Shown: piece by piece, positions 37,332 through 44,903 of the stretch | Layout: every line of letters starts with the position of its first letter | How positions within the stretch are numbered: the stretch's first letter is position 1 | Source of the DNA: Oricola nitratireducens | Lineage (GTDB): Bacteria > Pseudomonadota > Alphaproteobacteria > Rhizobiales > Rhizobiaceae | Assembly (NCBI RefSeq): GCF_014904745.1 | Contig: NZ_JACZCS010000035.1 | Location: 62,001-126,000, forward strand | Direction of reading: 5' to 3' | Length of the DNA: 64,000 nt | Program-made: the position numbers and the translations under genes | Notes under the pieces: generated by a model | The model's input: the letters and a program-made list of their open reading frames with translations, nothing else | What the model was told of the DNA's origin: nothing | Databases searched by the model: none

Positions 37332-38206
37332 TGTTTCGCCTTGCGCGAAAACCCGCGCCGGAGCCAGTCCCGCAAGGTCCCGTACTGGACCTGTCGGGGC
37401 CGCGGCTGCGCAGGGCGCTGGAGCATCTGATCGAATCCGCGGAACCGACCGGCGGCGTCGAGCGCTATGTAAGTGCGCTCGTGCTCAAGGCTTCGCTGTT
37501 CGAGGAACTTCTCGGCAAGGGCCGCGTCAGCGAGATGACCGAGGCGGAGTTTCTTGACCTCGCGGCCTTCATCACGCCGGTGCGCCGGCGCGTGGGGCCA
37601 TGGATCGGCAAATATGGTTACGATGTGCTGCACCGTGCGATCGTCCGGCTGCTCGACGGCTGGGCCGATCCGGAGACGGCGGATTTGAGGCTCACGCGGT
37701 TCATCGCGACCTTCCCGGAAGACCGCGAACACCGCTGGATGCGCGATCTCGGCGCCGAAATCCTGCATTTCACGGCCCCGGACCGCTATCCGCTGATGAC
37801 GCGCTGGGTCTGGGACAACCGTGTCGGAACCGGCGTGTTGCGGGAAATCTGGTTCGCCGACGATGTCGACACCGTGCAGATCGACGTGCCGGACACCTAT
37901 GAAAGCTTCGTCATGCTTGGCGAGGAAATCGAGGGTTTCCTGAAGGAAAACGGCGTTTTCCGCGACCTGACCTTCTACGGCGATCTGCTGATGGCGCATG
38001 TCTATGCCGCCTATATCAACGATCGCGGCGGCCAGTATCTGCGGTCCGATTTCGCCAATACCGGCGACCCGATGGCGCATACACGCCGCATGCTGGGGCT
38101 CGACTCCGTCGATACCGAAACCGGCAGAACCCGTTTGAAACTGATTGACGGCACGGCGCATGTGCTTGGCACCGCGCGGCAGGTCGAACATACGGAGGCA
38201 TCCTGA
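37331..38206 (+). CDS. sHdr-associated protein of unknown function (Hyp)
   Basis: This 291-residue soluble protein is the conserved unknown encoded between hdrA and hdrC2 in all sHdr clusters I know of. It is mostly helical, with few or no conserved cysteines and no membrane segment or signal peptide. Notable segments are LTRFIATFPEDREHRWMRDLGAE and FYGDLLMAHVYAAYINDRGG. It overlaps hdrA (TAATG) and hdrC2 (TGATG), so it is made in step with the complex. It may be an assembly factor or a structural subunit; the sequence does not decide. Confidence 0.85.
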   Translation: MFRLARKPAPEPVPQGPVLDLSGPRLRRALEHLIESAEPTGGVERYVSALVLKASLFEELLGKGRVSEMTEAEFLDLAAFITPVRRRVGPWIGKYGYDVLHRAIVRLLDGWADPETADLRLTRFIATFPEDREHRWMRDLGAEILHFTAPDRYPLMTRWVWDNRVGTGVLREIWFADDVDTVQIDVPDTYESFVMLGEEIEGFLKENGVFRDLTFYGDLLMAHVYAAYINDRGGQYLRSDFANTGDPMAHTRRMLGLDSVDTETGRTRLKLIDGTAHVLGTARQVEHTEAS

Positions 38207-38952
38207 TGCCAATCCACGAGAAGTCGCTGATCCGCCCGGAAAACCTCGTCGAGCATGACGAACTCGTCATCGACGGCGTCGATGTTTCCGGCCACTGGAG
38301 CACGTTCATCGAAACGCGCGCCATCAGCGACTACAATGAAGATTTGCAGGACGAAATCGGGGCGCTTGGCGGTGGCGAGAACATCCATCGCTGCTGGCAG
38401 TGCGGTTCCTGCACCAATGCCTGCACCGTCAACGCGATCAACCCGGACTTCAATCCGCGCTACTGGATTTACCTGATCCGCCTGGGGATGGAATCCGAAC
38501 TGGTTCGCGACAAGGACATCATCTGGCAGTGCGTTTCCTGCAACAAATGCACCTATGCCTGCCCGCGGGACGTCAATCCCGAAGGCGTGATGAAGGCGAC
38601 GGCGCATTGGCTGGAAATGAAGGGCCACACCGAGAAAAAGCCGTCGATGATCTTCGACGAGGCGTTTTCGGAACAGGTCTTCGACACCGGCAAGATCGAG
38701 GACGGTCTGGTGCTGCGTCAGTTCTTCCAGCGCACGGGCCAGCCGCTGACCCAGCCCTGGCTGGTGACGCTGGTGACCGGCCTGATCAAGCGTTTCCCCG
38801 TATTCTACCTGATGCGGCTCGGTCTCGCGACCGTGTTCCGGCCGCGCACGAAGGGGTGGAGCAGGGCGAAAGCCGCCATTAACGAATATGTCGAGGAAGT
38901 CGAGGCAGCGAACCGCAAGGCGCTCAAACTCGATGCGAAGGGAGCCGAGTAA
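38206..38952 (+). CDS. hdrC2: sHdrC2, iron-sulfur subunit
   Basis: This 248-residue protein has two [4Fe-4S] motifs: C63, C66, C69, C73 (CWQCGSCTNAC) and C109, C112, C115, C119 (CVSCNKCTYACP). It is the second HdrC-type subunit of the sHdr complex and partner of HdrB2, 3 bases downstream. A more hydrophobic stretch near 185-210 (WLVTLVTGLIKRFPVFYLM) is amphipathic rather than a clear membrane segment. Starts by TGATG overlap with the preceding gene. Confidence 0.93.
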   Translation: MPIHEKSLIRPENLVEHDELVIDGVDVSGHWSTFIETRAISDYNEDLQDEIGALGGGENIHRCWQCGSCTNACTVNAINPDFNPRYWIYLIRLGMESELVRDKDIIWQCVSCNKCTYACPRDVNPEGVMKATAHWLEMKGHTEKKPSMIFDEAFSEQVFDTGKIEDGLVLRQFFQRTGQPLTQPWLVTLVTGLIKRFPVFYLMRLGLATVFRPRTKGWSRAKAAINEYVEEVEAANRKALKLDAKGAE

Positions 38953-38955
38953 ATC

Positions 38956-39879
38956 ATGTCCGGCAAGTACCAGAAGGTCGCCTATTATCCCGGTTGCGCT
39001 CTCGAGGGCAGCGGCCACGCCTATAACCGCTCGACCAAGGCAGTCGGCAAGAAGCTCGGCCTCGATCTCGTTGAGCTGAAAAACTGGAACTGCTGCGGGG
39101 CGATGGAGGTCAAGAACATCGATCCCAAGATCCAGACCTATCTGTCGGCGCGCAATCTTTCGATTGCCGAGGATATGGGCTTCGATACGGTGATGGCGCC
39201 GTGCAACGGCTGCTACCACAATCTGAAGAAGGCCGAATACGATCTTGAGAACGACGAGGCTTCGCGCGAGGTCAACTCCCGCCTGAGCGGAAAGGCCGGC
39301 CACAACACCTACGAATCCGGCAAGGTCGAAACCATCCATGCGCTTGACTGGATCAAGCACTCGGTAGGCGAGGAAGGCATCAAGGATCGGGTGAAGAACT
39401 CGCTCAAGGGGCTCAAGGTCGCGAACTACTACGGCTGCATGTATACGCGCCCGCGCCACATCTTCCCCGAGAAAGACAAGGGGCCGGGCTCAGAGTCGAC
39501 CTCCAAGCCGCATTTCATGGACGAGTTGCTGGCCGCGGCCGGTGCGGAGAACGTCGATTATCCGCTGAAGACAGCGTGTTGCGGCGGCGCGCACGCTCTC
39601 TCGGACAGCGATACCTCGACCAAGCTCGTGCTCAACCTGCTGACCACGGCCGAGGCCTGCGGCGCCGACGTGATCGCGACGGAATGCCCGACCTGCCACA
39701 CCGGTCTGGAGATGCACCAGATCCGTGCCGAGAAGGTTCTCGGGCGCAAGACGAGCGTCAAGATCCTCTATTTCACGCAGTTGCTCGGCATGGCGATGGG
39801 GCTGTCGCCGAAAGCCGTCGGCGTGCACGAAAACTTCTCGGATTCCATGTCGCTGATCAAGGAAAAGAAACTGGCATGA
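38956..39879 (+). CDS. hdrB2: sHdrB2, CCG-domain subunit
   Basis: This 307-residue HdrB-type subunit has two complete CCG domains. The first is YPGCALEGSGH, NWNCCGAMEV and APCNGCYHN; the second is YYGCMYTRP, TACCGGAHAL and TECPTCHTGL. Each CCG set can hold a noncubane [4Fe-4S] cluster like that in methanogen HdrB, so this is the likely catalytic subunit of the second half of the sHdr complex. It ends by ATGA overlap with the next, unknown gene. Confidence 0.94.
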   Translation: MSGKYQKVAYYPGCALEGSGHAYNRSTKAVGKKLGLDLVELKNWNCCGAMEVKNIDPKIQTYLSARNLSIAEDMGFDTVMAPCNGCYHNLKKAEYDLENDEASREVNSRLSGKAGHNTYESGKVETIHALDWIKHSVGEEGIKDRVKNSLKGLKVANYYGCMYTRPRHIFPEKDKGPGSESTSKPHFMDELLAAAGAENVDYPLKTACCGGAHALSDSDTSTKLVLNLLTTAEACGADVIATECPTCHTGLEMHQIRAEKVLGRKTSVKILYFTQLLGMAMGLSPKAVGVHENFSDSMSLIKEKKLA

Positions 39880-40349
39880 CAGACAGCGCACGCATGTCGA
39901 TCGACGATGTCACGGTCCGAGCCGAGGAACTGATCGGCAGCTCGGACGAGGTGCTAGCGCGCGATGCGGCCGGTATCGCGGCCGAGTTGCTTGCCATGGG
40001 GGAGGACATTCTCGCCGCATGGCACGAGGCAAAGGGTGCTGTTCCGACCGGGGAGAAGACGGAAGGCTTCCGTCTGCTGGCGCTGCACCGGCAGGGCGCG
40101 CGGGGCAATCCGAGTTTCAACGCATGCCGCGAAACCTGCCGCGAAATCGTGTATCATCACAACCTCGTCCTGCACGATCCGGAGGCATCCGATGTCGCAC
40201 ATACGATCAGGCTCGGTGCGATGGTCGTCAACCATCTGGCGTTATTCGTCGGTGGTAAGCTACAAGAAGCAGGGCTGGGTGATTTCTGCTGTTCGTCGCG
40301 CCCGCTGCGGCAGTCCGAGACATCCAACCCCGCAACAGAAACCGTTTGA
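39876..40349 (+). CDS. Unknown helical protein between hdrB2 and lbpA
   Basis: This 157-residue soluble protein is predicted all-helical. Recognisable segments are ARDAAGIAAELLAMGEDILAAWHEA, RETCREIVYHHNLVLHDPE and IRLGAMVVNHLALFVGGKLQEAGLGDFCCSS. It contains four cysteines, two adjacent (C145-C146 approximately). I do not recognise a named family. It overlaps hdrB2 by ATGA and precedes lbpA by 15 bases, so it belongs to the sulfur operon. Paired cysteines and histidines could bind a metal or sulfur, but this is speculative. Confidence 0.8.
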   Translation: MTDSARMSIDDVTVRAEELIGSSDEVLARDAAGIAAELLAMGEDILAAWHEAKGAVPTGEKTEGFRLLALHRQGARGNPSFNACRETCREIVYHHNLVLHDPEASDVAHTIRLGAMVVNHLALFVGGKLQEAGLGDFCCSSRPLRQSETSNPATETV

Positions 40350-40364
40350 ACAAGGAGGCCGCTC

Positions 40365-40808
40365 ATGCCGGTGGTCAGAGGCTGTAATCTTCCCGACGAT
40401 CTGCTCTACGACGTCGAAAACAACTTGTGGTACCGCGACAATGGCGACGAGACGTTTACCGTCGGCATGACGATGATCGCGACCGGCATGGCCGGCCAGC
40501 TTGTCGCCTTTACCGCCAAGAAGGCGGGCAAGACGATCAAGGAAGGCAAGTCCTGCGCGACGATTGAATCCGGCAAGTGGGTCGGTCCGGCAAAGCTCGG
40601 CTTTGAATCGGAGATTACCGAAACCAACGAAGAGCTGTCCGCCACGCCCACTTTGGCCAATTCCGACACTTACGGTGCCGGCTGGATGGTCAAGGTGAAG
40701 CCGGTGGACTTCGCGGCCGCCAAGGGAATGCTGACGCCCGGCACCGAAGTGGCCGGGCCGTATGAAGCCAAGATGGCCGCGGACGAGTTCGCTGGTTGCG
40801 CGGCGTAA
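40365..40808 (+). CDS. lbpA: Lipoate-binding protein LbpA (GcvH-like) of the sHdr pathway
   Basis: This 147-residue protein is GcvH-like: FTVGMTMIATGMAGQLVAFTAKKAG leads to the lipoylation site IESGKWVGP with K71 as the modified lysine, followed by the GcvH-type EITETNEEL and GYGAGWMVKVKP-like segments. In sulfur oxidisers LbpA carries the dithiol on which sulfane sulfur is oxidised by sHdr. It is served by sLpl(AB) (31765). The glycine-cleavage genes gcvT and gcvP are absent here, supporting the sulfur role. CAAGGAGG precedes the ATG. Confidence 0.94.
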   Translation: MPVVRGCNLPDDLLYDVENNLWYRDNGDETFTVGMTMIATGMAGQLVAFTAKKAGKTIKEGKSCATIESGKWVGPAKLGFESEITETNEELSATPTLANSDTYGAGWMVKVKPVDFAAAKGMLTPGTEVAGPYEAKMAADEFAGCAA

Positions 40809-40818
40809 GCGAGGCATC

Positions 40819-40986
40819 GTGACGAAGCTCATTGTCCGCAAGCCCGGAAATAACGGGCGAAAATCAGCCATTGCCGTTGCGGCAGCTCGAGACAAGGCCG
40901 GCCTTCAGGCCGGGGCGGCGTTCGCCGGGGCCGCGATGGCGCTGACATTGTTCGTGATTACCGCAGTGCTTTTAACGCGGGCATGA
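40819..40986 (+). CDS. Small single-helix membrane protein in the sHdr operon
   Basis: A GTG at 40819, with GAGG 4 bases upstream, opens a 55-residue frame with a basic N-terminus (TKLIVRKPGNNGRKS) and one hydrophobic helix at about 30-53 (AGAAFAGAAMALTLFVITAVLL). Its stop overlaps an ATG of the following DsrE-like frame. Position, ribosome site and membrane-protein composition support a real gene. It might anchor a sulfur component to the membrane; there is no family evidence. Confidence 0.55.
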   Translation: MTKLIVRKPGNNGRKSAIAVAAARDKAGLQAGAAFAGAAMALTLFVITAVLLTRA

Positions 40987-41018
40987 CCACGCCGGATATG
41001 GCCGGCAAGGAGAAGAAA

Positions 41019-41513
41019 ATGAGCACAGATACCAATGCGAAATCGATGTCGCTGATCGTGACAAAGGGCACGCTCGACTGGGCCTATCCGCCTTTCATCC
41101 TGGCGACCACGGCTGCGGCGATGGGCCTCGACGTGACGATGTTCTTTACCTTCTACGGGCTTGGGCTGCTCAAGAAGGACCTCAACCTCAAGATCAGCAC
41201 GCTCGGCAATCCGGCGATGGAAATGCCGATGATGGGCATGCACATGGCGATGCCGAACCTGATCTCGGCGCTGCCGGGCGTCGACGGCATGGCGACCGGC
41301 ATGATGAAGAACCTGATCAAGAAGAAGGGCGTCGCCTCGATCGAGGATCTGCGCGAACTGGCTGTCGAAGCCGACGTGCAGATGATCGCCTGCCAGATGA
41401 CCATGGACCTGTTCGAATACAAGCGCGAGGACATGATCGACGGGCCAACGCTTGGAGGCGCGGCCAGCTATATCGAAGTCGCCACGAAGAGCGACATTAA
41501 CCTTTATATCTGA
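41019..41513 (+). CDS. DsrE/DsrF/DrsH-like sulfur transferase, DsrE3A-like
   Basis: This 164-residue protein has the DsrE fold of the larger DsrE3A type: SLIVTKGTLDWAYPPFILATTAAAMG, TFYGLGLLKKD, a methionine-rich loop (PAMEMPMMGMHMAMPN) and the single cysteine C125 in MIACQMTMDLF. DsrE3A proteins of sulfur-oxidising archaea and bacteria mobilise thiosulfate or persulfide sulfur with TusA, encoded at 42926. The ATG at 41019 is chosen because AAGGAG lies about 7 bases upstream; an ATG at 40983 overlapping the small membrane gene is possible. Confidence 0.9.
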   Translation: MSTDTNAKSMSLIVTKGTLDWAYPPFILATTAAAMGLDVTMFFTFYGLGLLKKDLNLKISTLGNPAMEMPMMGMHMAMPNLISALPGVDGMATGMMKNLIKKKGVASIEDLRELAVEADVQMIACQMTMDLFEYKREDMIDGPTLGGAASYIEVATKSDINLYI

Positions 41514-41520
41514 CAATAAT

Positions 41521-41547
41521 CGGCGGGATGGAATCACCATCCCGCCG
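41521..41547 (+). other. Strong hairpin after the DsrE3A-like gene
   Basis: CGGCGGGATGG (41521-41531) pairs perfectly with CCATCCCGCCG (41537-41547) around AATCA, 11 bp. No T-run follows, so termination would be partial at best. It may separate expression of the hdr-lbpA genes from the porin and tusA. Confidence 0.65.
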
Positions 41548-41628
41548 GTATGCTTACGGACGCCACCGTTCTGGCGGGAGGATCATAGATCAATCGGAGA
41601 CCCGGCCGAGCCGGGGGGATGGGGACTA

Positions 41629-42873
41629 ATGAAACGGCATAGCAACAAGAACATTTCCGGCCTGCTCCTCGGCAGCCTTGTCGCACTTTCGGCGACCTGC
41701 GCCCCTGCATTCGCGACGGACGGCTATTTCCAGGTCGGCTTCGGCGCCCGCCAGGGCGGCATGGGCGGCGCCGGTGTGGCGGATTCGACCGACGCGATGG
41801 CCCAGACGCTCAACCCGGCCGGTATCGTCGGGGTCAAAGATCAGTGGCAAATTGGCGGTGCGCTATTTATGCCGTTTCGTGGATACGAGGCTACAGGGGC
41901 TGGCTTTGTTGCGCGGCCAGGTGTCGACAGCGATGCAAATATTTTTGTGATGCCGAATTTCGCCTTGGTGCGCCAGATTGATTCGCAATCTGCATGGGGT
42001 ATTTCCGTGTACGGTAATGGCGGCATGAATACCACTTATCCGAACGTGGCGAATCCATCCTGTGGCCCCGGTAGCGGCATTTTTTGCGGCGGCGCGACAG
42101 GTGTCGATCTGATGCAAGCCTTCATCTCGGTCGACTATGCCCGACAGATGGGGCCTCTGAAGGTCGGTATTGCTCCAACCTTGGCGGTGCAGCGGTTCAT
42201 GGCCAAAGGCTTAACCGGCTTTGGTGTTCCCGAGAACGGTTACGATTATTCGGTCGGTGGTGGCGTGCGTGCCGGTATCGAATGGGAGGCTATGCCGGGA
42301 CTGCGTTTCGGCCTGTCCGGCCAGACCAAGATGTACATGACGAAGTTCGACAAATATGCCGGCCTGTTCGCGGAGCAGGGCGGATTTGACATCCCGGCGC
42401 AGATAACGGCCGGTGTCGCCTTCGACGCGACGCCAGATTTAACGCTAGCCTTCGATTATCAGCGCATTTTTTACGGCGGTGTTCCCTCAATCTCGAACTC
42501 CTCGACCCTGCCGCCGCCGTTTGGCGCCGACAACGGTCCGGGCTTCGGCTGGCACGACGTGAACGTGTTCAAGATTGGTGCCGAATGGCAGGCAAACGCC
42601 GCGTGGACGCTACGAGCCGGTTATGCCTATAGCGACAATCCGATCAAACCGACGGATGTGATGCTGAACATTCTCGCTCCAGGCGTAACCCAACACCACA
42701 TCTCGGCTGGTGCAAGCTACAAGATGTCAGATCGCAACACGGTTGATTTCTTCGCCATGTATGTTCCCGAAACGAAGGTTACGGGTCCGGACGTGATGGG
42801 TGCTCCAGGAAGCGAAATCACGCTGAAAATGCACCAGTTCCAGCTTGGATTCGGTCTGACCCGCACGTTCTGA
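41629..42873 (+). CDS. FadL/OmpP1-type outer-membrane transporter
   Basis: This 414-residue protein has a signal peptide (basic MKRHSNKN, hydrophobic LLLGSLVALSAT, cleavage near APAFA) and the FadL N-terminal hatch motif FGARQGGMGGAGVADSTDAMAQTLNPAG, followed by alternating aromatic beta strands and a C-terminal phenylalanine (LTRTF). FadL proteins let hydrophobic compounds cross the outer membrane. Location between dsrE3A and tusA suggests import of hydrophobic or organic sulfur compounds or elemental sulfur (inference; fatty acids cannot be ruled out). Codon use from about 41840 on looks less GC-biased than in its neighbours. Confidence 0.88.
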   Translation: MKRHSNKNISGLLLGSLVALSATCAPAFATDGYFQVGFGARQGGMGGAGVADSTDAMAQTLNPAGIVGVKDQWQIGGALFMPFRGYEATGAGFVARPGVDSDANIFVMPNFALVRQIDSQSAWGISVYGNGGMNTTYPNVANPSCGPGSGIFCGGATGVDLMQAFISVDYARQMGPLKVGIAPTLAVQRFMAKGLTGFGVPENGYDYSVGGGVRAGIEWEAMPGLRFGLSGQTKMYMTKFDKYAGLFAEQGGFDIPAQITAGVAFDATPDLTLAFDYQRIFYGGVPSISNSSTLPPPFGADNGPGFGWHDVNVFKIGAEWQANAAWTLRAGYAYSDNPIKPTDVMLNILAPGVTQHHISAGASYKMSDRNTVDFFAMYVPETKVTGPDVMGAPGSEITLKMHQFQLGFGLTRTF

Positions 42874-42925
42874 ATCCACGAAACGAAACCCGAGAAAACG
42901 GGCGCTTGCCCGCAAAGGAGGAAAA

Positions 42926-43153
42926 ATGGCCGATCAGGTTCTCGACGCAAAAGGGCTGAACTGCCCGCTGCCCATTCTGCGCGCGAAGAAAGCGTTGAAG
43001 GAACTGCCGACGGGCGGCACGCTGGAAATTCATGCGACCGATCCGGGCGCGGTGAAGGATTTCGAGGCGTTCTGCCGCAGCACCGGCAACGAACTCCTGG
43101 AGTCGCGCGCAGAGGGAAGCACCTATATCTTCCTGATCAAGCACACGAACTGA
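42926..43153 (+). CDS. tusA: Sulfur carrier protein TusA
   Basis: This 75-residue protein has the TusA signature LDAKGLNCPLPILRAKKAL with the persulfide-carrying cysteine C13 in CPxP. The rest (GGTLEIHATDPGAVKDFEAFCRSTGNELLE) is typical. It delivers sulfane sulfur to DsrE proteins and the LbpA-sHdr system. AAAGGAGG precedes the ATG. It is the last gene of the sulfur operon and is followed by an intrinsic terminator. Confidence 0.96.
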   Translation: MADQVLDAKGLNCPLPILRAKKALKELPTGGTLEIHATDPGAVKDFEAFCRSTGNELLESRAEGSTYIFLIKHTN

Positions 43154-43174
43154 TTTGTCTGACAGATGAAGAAT

Positions 43175-43199
43175 GCCGGCGCCGTGTGCGCCGGCTTTT
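43175..43199 (+). terminator. Intrinsic terminator after tusA
   Basis: GCCGGCGC (43175-43182) pairs with GCGCCGGC (43188-43195) around CGTGT and is followed by TTTTC. It is a classical Rho-independent terminator for the rightward sulfur operon and lies right at the end of the convergent repressor gene. Confidence 0.85.
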
Positions 43200-43478
43200 C
43201 TATACGCAGAATTCGGCGTAAAGCGCCTTGATGATCCGGCGAATGCGGTCATCGGCAAGCGTATAGACGATGGAACGACCTGTACGCTCGAAATCGACCA
43301 GGCCGTCTTCCCGCAACCGGGCCAGCTGTTTCGAGACAGCGGCCTGCGGGACACCAAGCATCTGCTCCAATTGGCCGACGCTCGCACCGGTTTCGGCGAG
43401 GCGGCACAGGATCACAAGCCTGGAAGGATGGGCCAGCGACTTCAGGAACTGGGTCGTGCGTTCGGCGTTTTCCAGCAT
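43200..43478 (-). CDS. ArsR-family sulfur-responsive repressor, sHdrR/BigR/SqrR-like
   Basis: This protein (92 residues from the ATG at 43478) is an ArsR/SmtB winged-helix repressor: LKSLAHPSRLVILCRLAETGASVGQLEQMLGVPQAAVSKQLARLREDGLVDFERTGRSIVYTL. C25 and C91 are 66 residues apart, the spacing of the two redox cysteines in BigR and in Hyphomicrobium sHdrR, which form a polysulfide bridge. Position next to tusA supports regulation of the sulfur genes. The ATG has no ribosome site; the frame stays open upstream, and a CTG at 43535 preceded by AGGGAG (9-base spacing) would give 111 residues, closer to the usual N-terminus. Confidence 0.88.
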   Translation of the reverse strand: MLENAERTTQFLKSLAHPSRLVILCRLAETGASVGQLEQMLGVPQAAVSKQLARLREDGLVDFERTGRSIVYTLADDRIRRIIKALYAEFCV

Positions 43479-43535
43479 CTGGCCGGAAACGGCCAGATCT
43501 TCGAATTCTTCCGGTTCGGCGACAGTTACGGACAG

Positions 43536-43806
43536 CGTCTTCTGCTCCCTGCTAGAGTGTTTTTCTTGCCGTCACCATCTAAGCATGGCGCCAATGGAGC
43601 GCAAGTCAGGTAACGGTCCCGGCATTTTGCCTTTTTTGGAATTGTACCGTGTTCCGCCGCGGCAGTATAGGCCGCGTTCCGTCGCACCTGAACAGCAGCA
43701 AGGTGGCCAGTGTCCGGATTTTCGGCGCAATTGCCGTGGGCGAACGCATTTTTCCGGGATCTTAGCTGTTTCGCGTTTTCGATCCGAGCTGCTATGGACC
43801 GTTTTC
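43536..43806. other. Non-coding divergent region between the ArsR-type repressor and dusA
   Basis: This is the only long gap in the window (328 bases if the repressor starts at 43478). It must hold promoters for both genes. I see a GGAA-N10-TTCC arrangement around 43640-43660 and AT-rich patches (43555-43575, 43626-43640), but no convincing operator, RNA gene or small ORF. Confidence 0.4.
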
Positions 43807-44823
43807 ATGAATGAACATTCGCGCCTTTACAGGGAAAACGTACCGCGCCTGGCCATCGCGCCGATGATGGACTGGACGGATCGGCATTGCCGGTTCTTTC
43901 ATCGGCAGTTGACGCGTCGCGCGCTACTTTACACCGAGATGGTGGTTGCCGACGCGGTGATCCATGGCGATCGCGAGCGCTTGCTGGGCTATGACGCCGT
44001 CGAGCATCCGGTCGCGCTGCAGCTTGGCGGCAGCGAACCGGAAAAGCTTGCCGAGGCGGTGCGGATCGCGGCGGATTTCGGCTATGACGAAATCAACCTG
44101 AATGTCGGCTGTCCGTCCGACAGGGTCCAGTCGGGCACGTTCGGCGCCTGCCTGATGCGCACACCGGATCTCGTTGCACGCTGCGTCGAGGCAATGAAAG
44201 CGGCGGTTCCGGCCGGCCTCCCGGTTACGGTGAAGTGCCGGATCGGCGTCGACGATCAGGATCCGGAAATCGCCCTGTTCGATCTCGCAGCCCGGGTGAT
44301 CGAGGCCGGAACGGATGCGGTTTGGGTTCATGCGCGCAAGGCGTGGCTGGAAGGGCTTAGCCCGAAGGAGAACCGGGATGTTCCGCCGCTCGACTACGAT
44401 ATCGTCTATCGCCTGAAGGCCGAATATCCGGATTTCTTCATCGGGATAAACGGCGGCATTAAGGATCTGAGTGAGGTGGCGTCGCACCTGGAACGCGTCG
44501 ACGGCGCGATGCTCGGCCGCGCAGCGTATCAGAATCCCGGCCTTCTGGCGGACGCGGACGGCATTGTCTACGGCGACACGGCCGCTCGCCCGAATCTCTG
44601 CGACGTCGCCGAGACCATGGCGGATTATGTCGATCGCCACGTGGCGTCGGGCGGCAAGGCGAACCACGTCACGCGGCACATGGTCGGGCTTTTCCATGGC
44701 GTCGCCGGTGCGCGCCACTGGCGCCAGATCCTGTCGACGCAGTCGGTGCGCCCCGGCGCGAACGGCGATGTTGTACGCGAGGCGCTGCGCTCGGTATTGG
44801 ACGCGGGCCGCGAGGCGGCTTGA
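43807..44823 (+). CDS. dusA: tRNA-dihydrouridine synthase A
   Basis: This 338-residue flavoenzyme reduces uridine to dihydrouridine in the tRNA D-loop. Signatures are RLAIAPMMDWTDRHCRFFHR, LQLGGSEPEKLAEAVR, INLNVGCPSDRVQSGTFGACLM with the catalytic cysteine of the NVGCPS segment, and HARKAWLEGLSPKENR, typical for the DusA subgroup. The ATG at 43807 matches the family start. It stands alone downstream of a long non-coding gap and is followed by a hairpin. Confidence 0.95.
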   Translation: MNEHSRLYRENVPRLAIAPMMDWTDRHCRFFHRQLTRRALLYTEMVVADAVIHGDRERLLGYDAVEHPVALQLGGSEPEKLAEAVRIAADFGYDEINLNVGCPSDRVQSGTFGACLMRTPDLVARCVEAMKAAVPAGLPVTVKCRIGVDDQDPEIALFDLAARVIEAGTDAVWVHARKAWLEGLSPKENRDVPPLDYDIVYRLKAEYPDFFIGINGGIKDLSEVASHLERVDGAMLGRAAYQNPGLLADADGIVYGDTAARPNLCDVAETMADYVDRHVASGGKANHVTRHMVGLFHGVAGARHWRQILSTQSVRPGANGDVVREALRSVLDAGREAA

Positions 44824-44830
44824 TTTCAAC

Positions 44831-44855
44831 TTTACCGCTTGCCATCGGCGGTAAA
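44831..44855 (+). other. Hairpin after dusA
   Basis: TTTACCGC (44831-44838) pairs with GCGGTAAA (44848-44855) around a 9-base loop. It starts 8 bases after the dusA stop. Without a clear T-run it may be a weak terminator or an operator for the following permease. Confidence 0.45.
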
Positions 44856-44903
44856 TCTGGCCATTTCCTCTGCGCTGTTTGAATCCGGGGACGGGGAACC
44901 GAA

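Noticed and set aside
36041-38206. Long plus-strand frame spanning hdrB1, hdrA and Hyp
   Set aside because: Only its last part (from 37331) is the real Hyp gene; upstream it is an off-frame reading of hdrB1 and hdrA.
42899-42912. Small hairpin CGGGC-GCTT-GCCCG before tusA
   Set aside because: The stem is only 5 bp and there is no T-run; it is too weak to call a terminator or operator.
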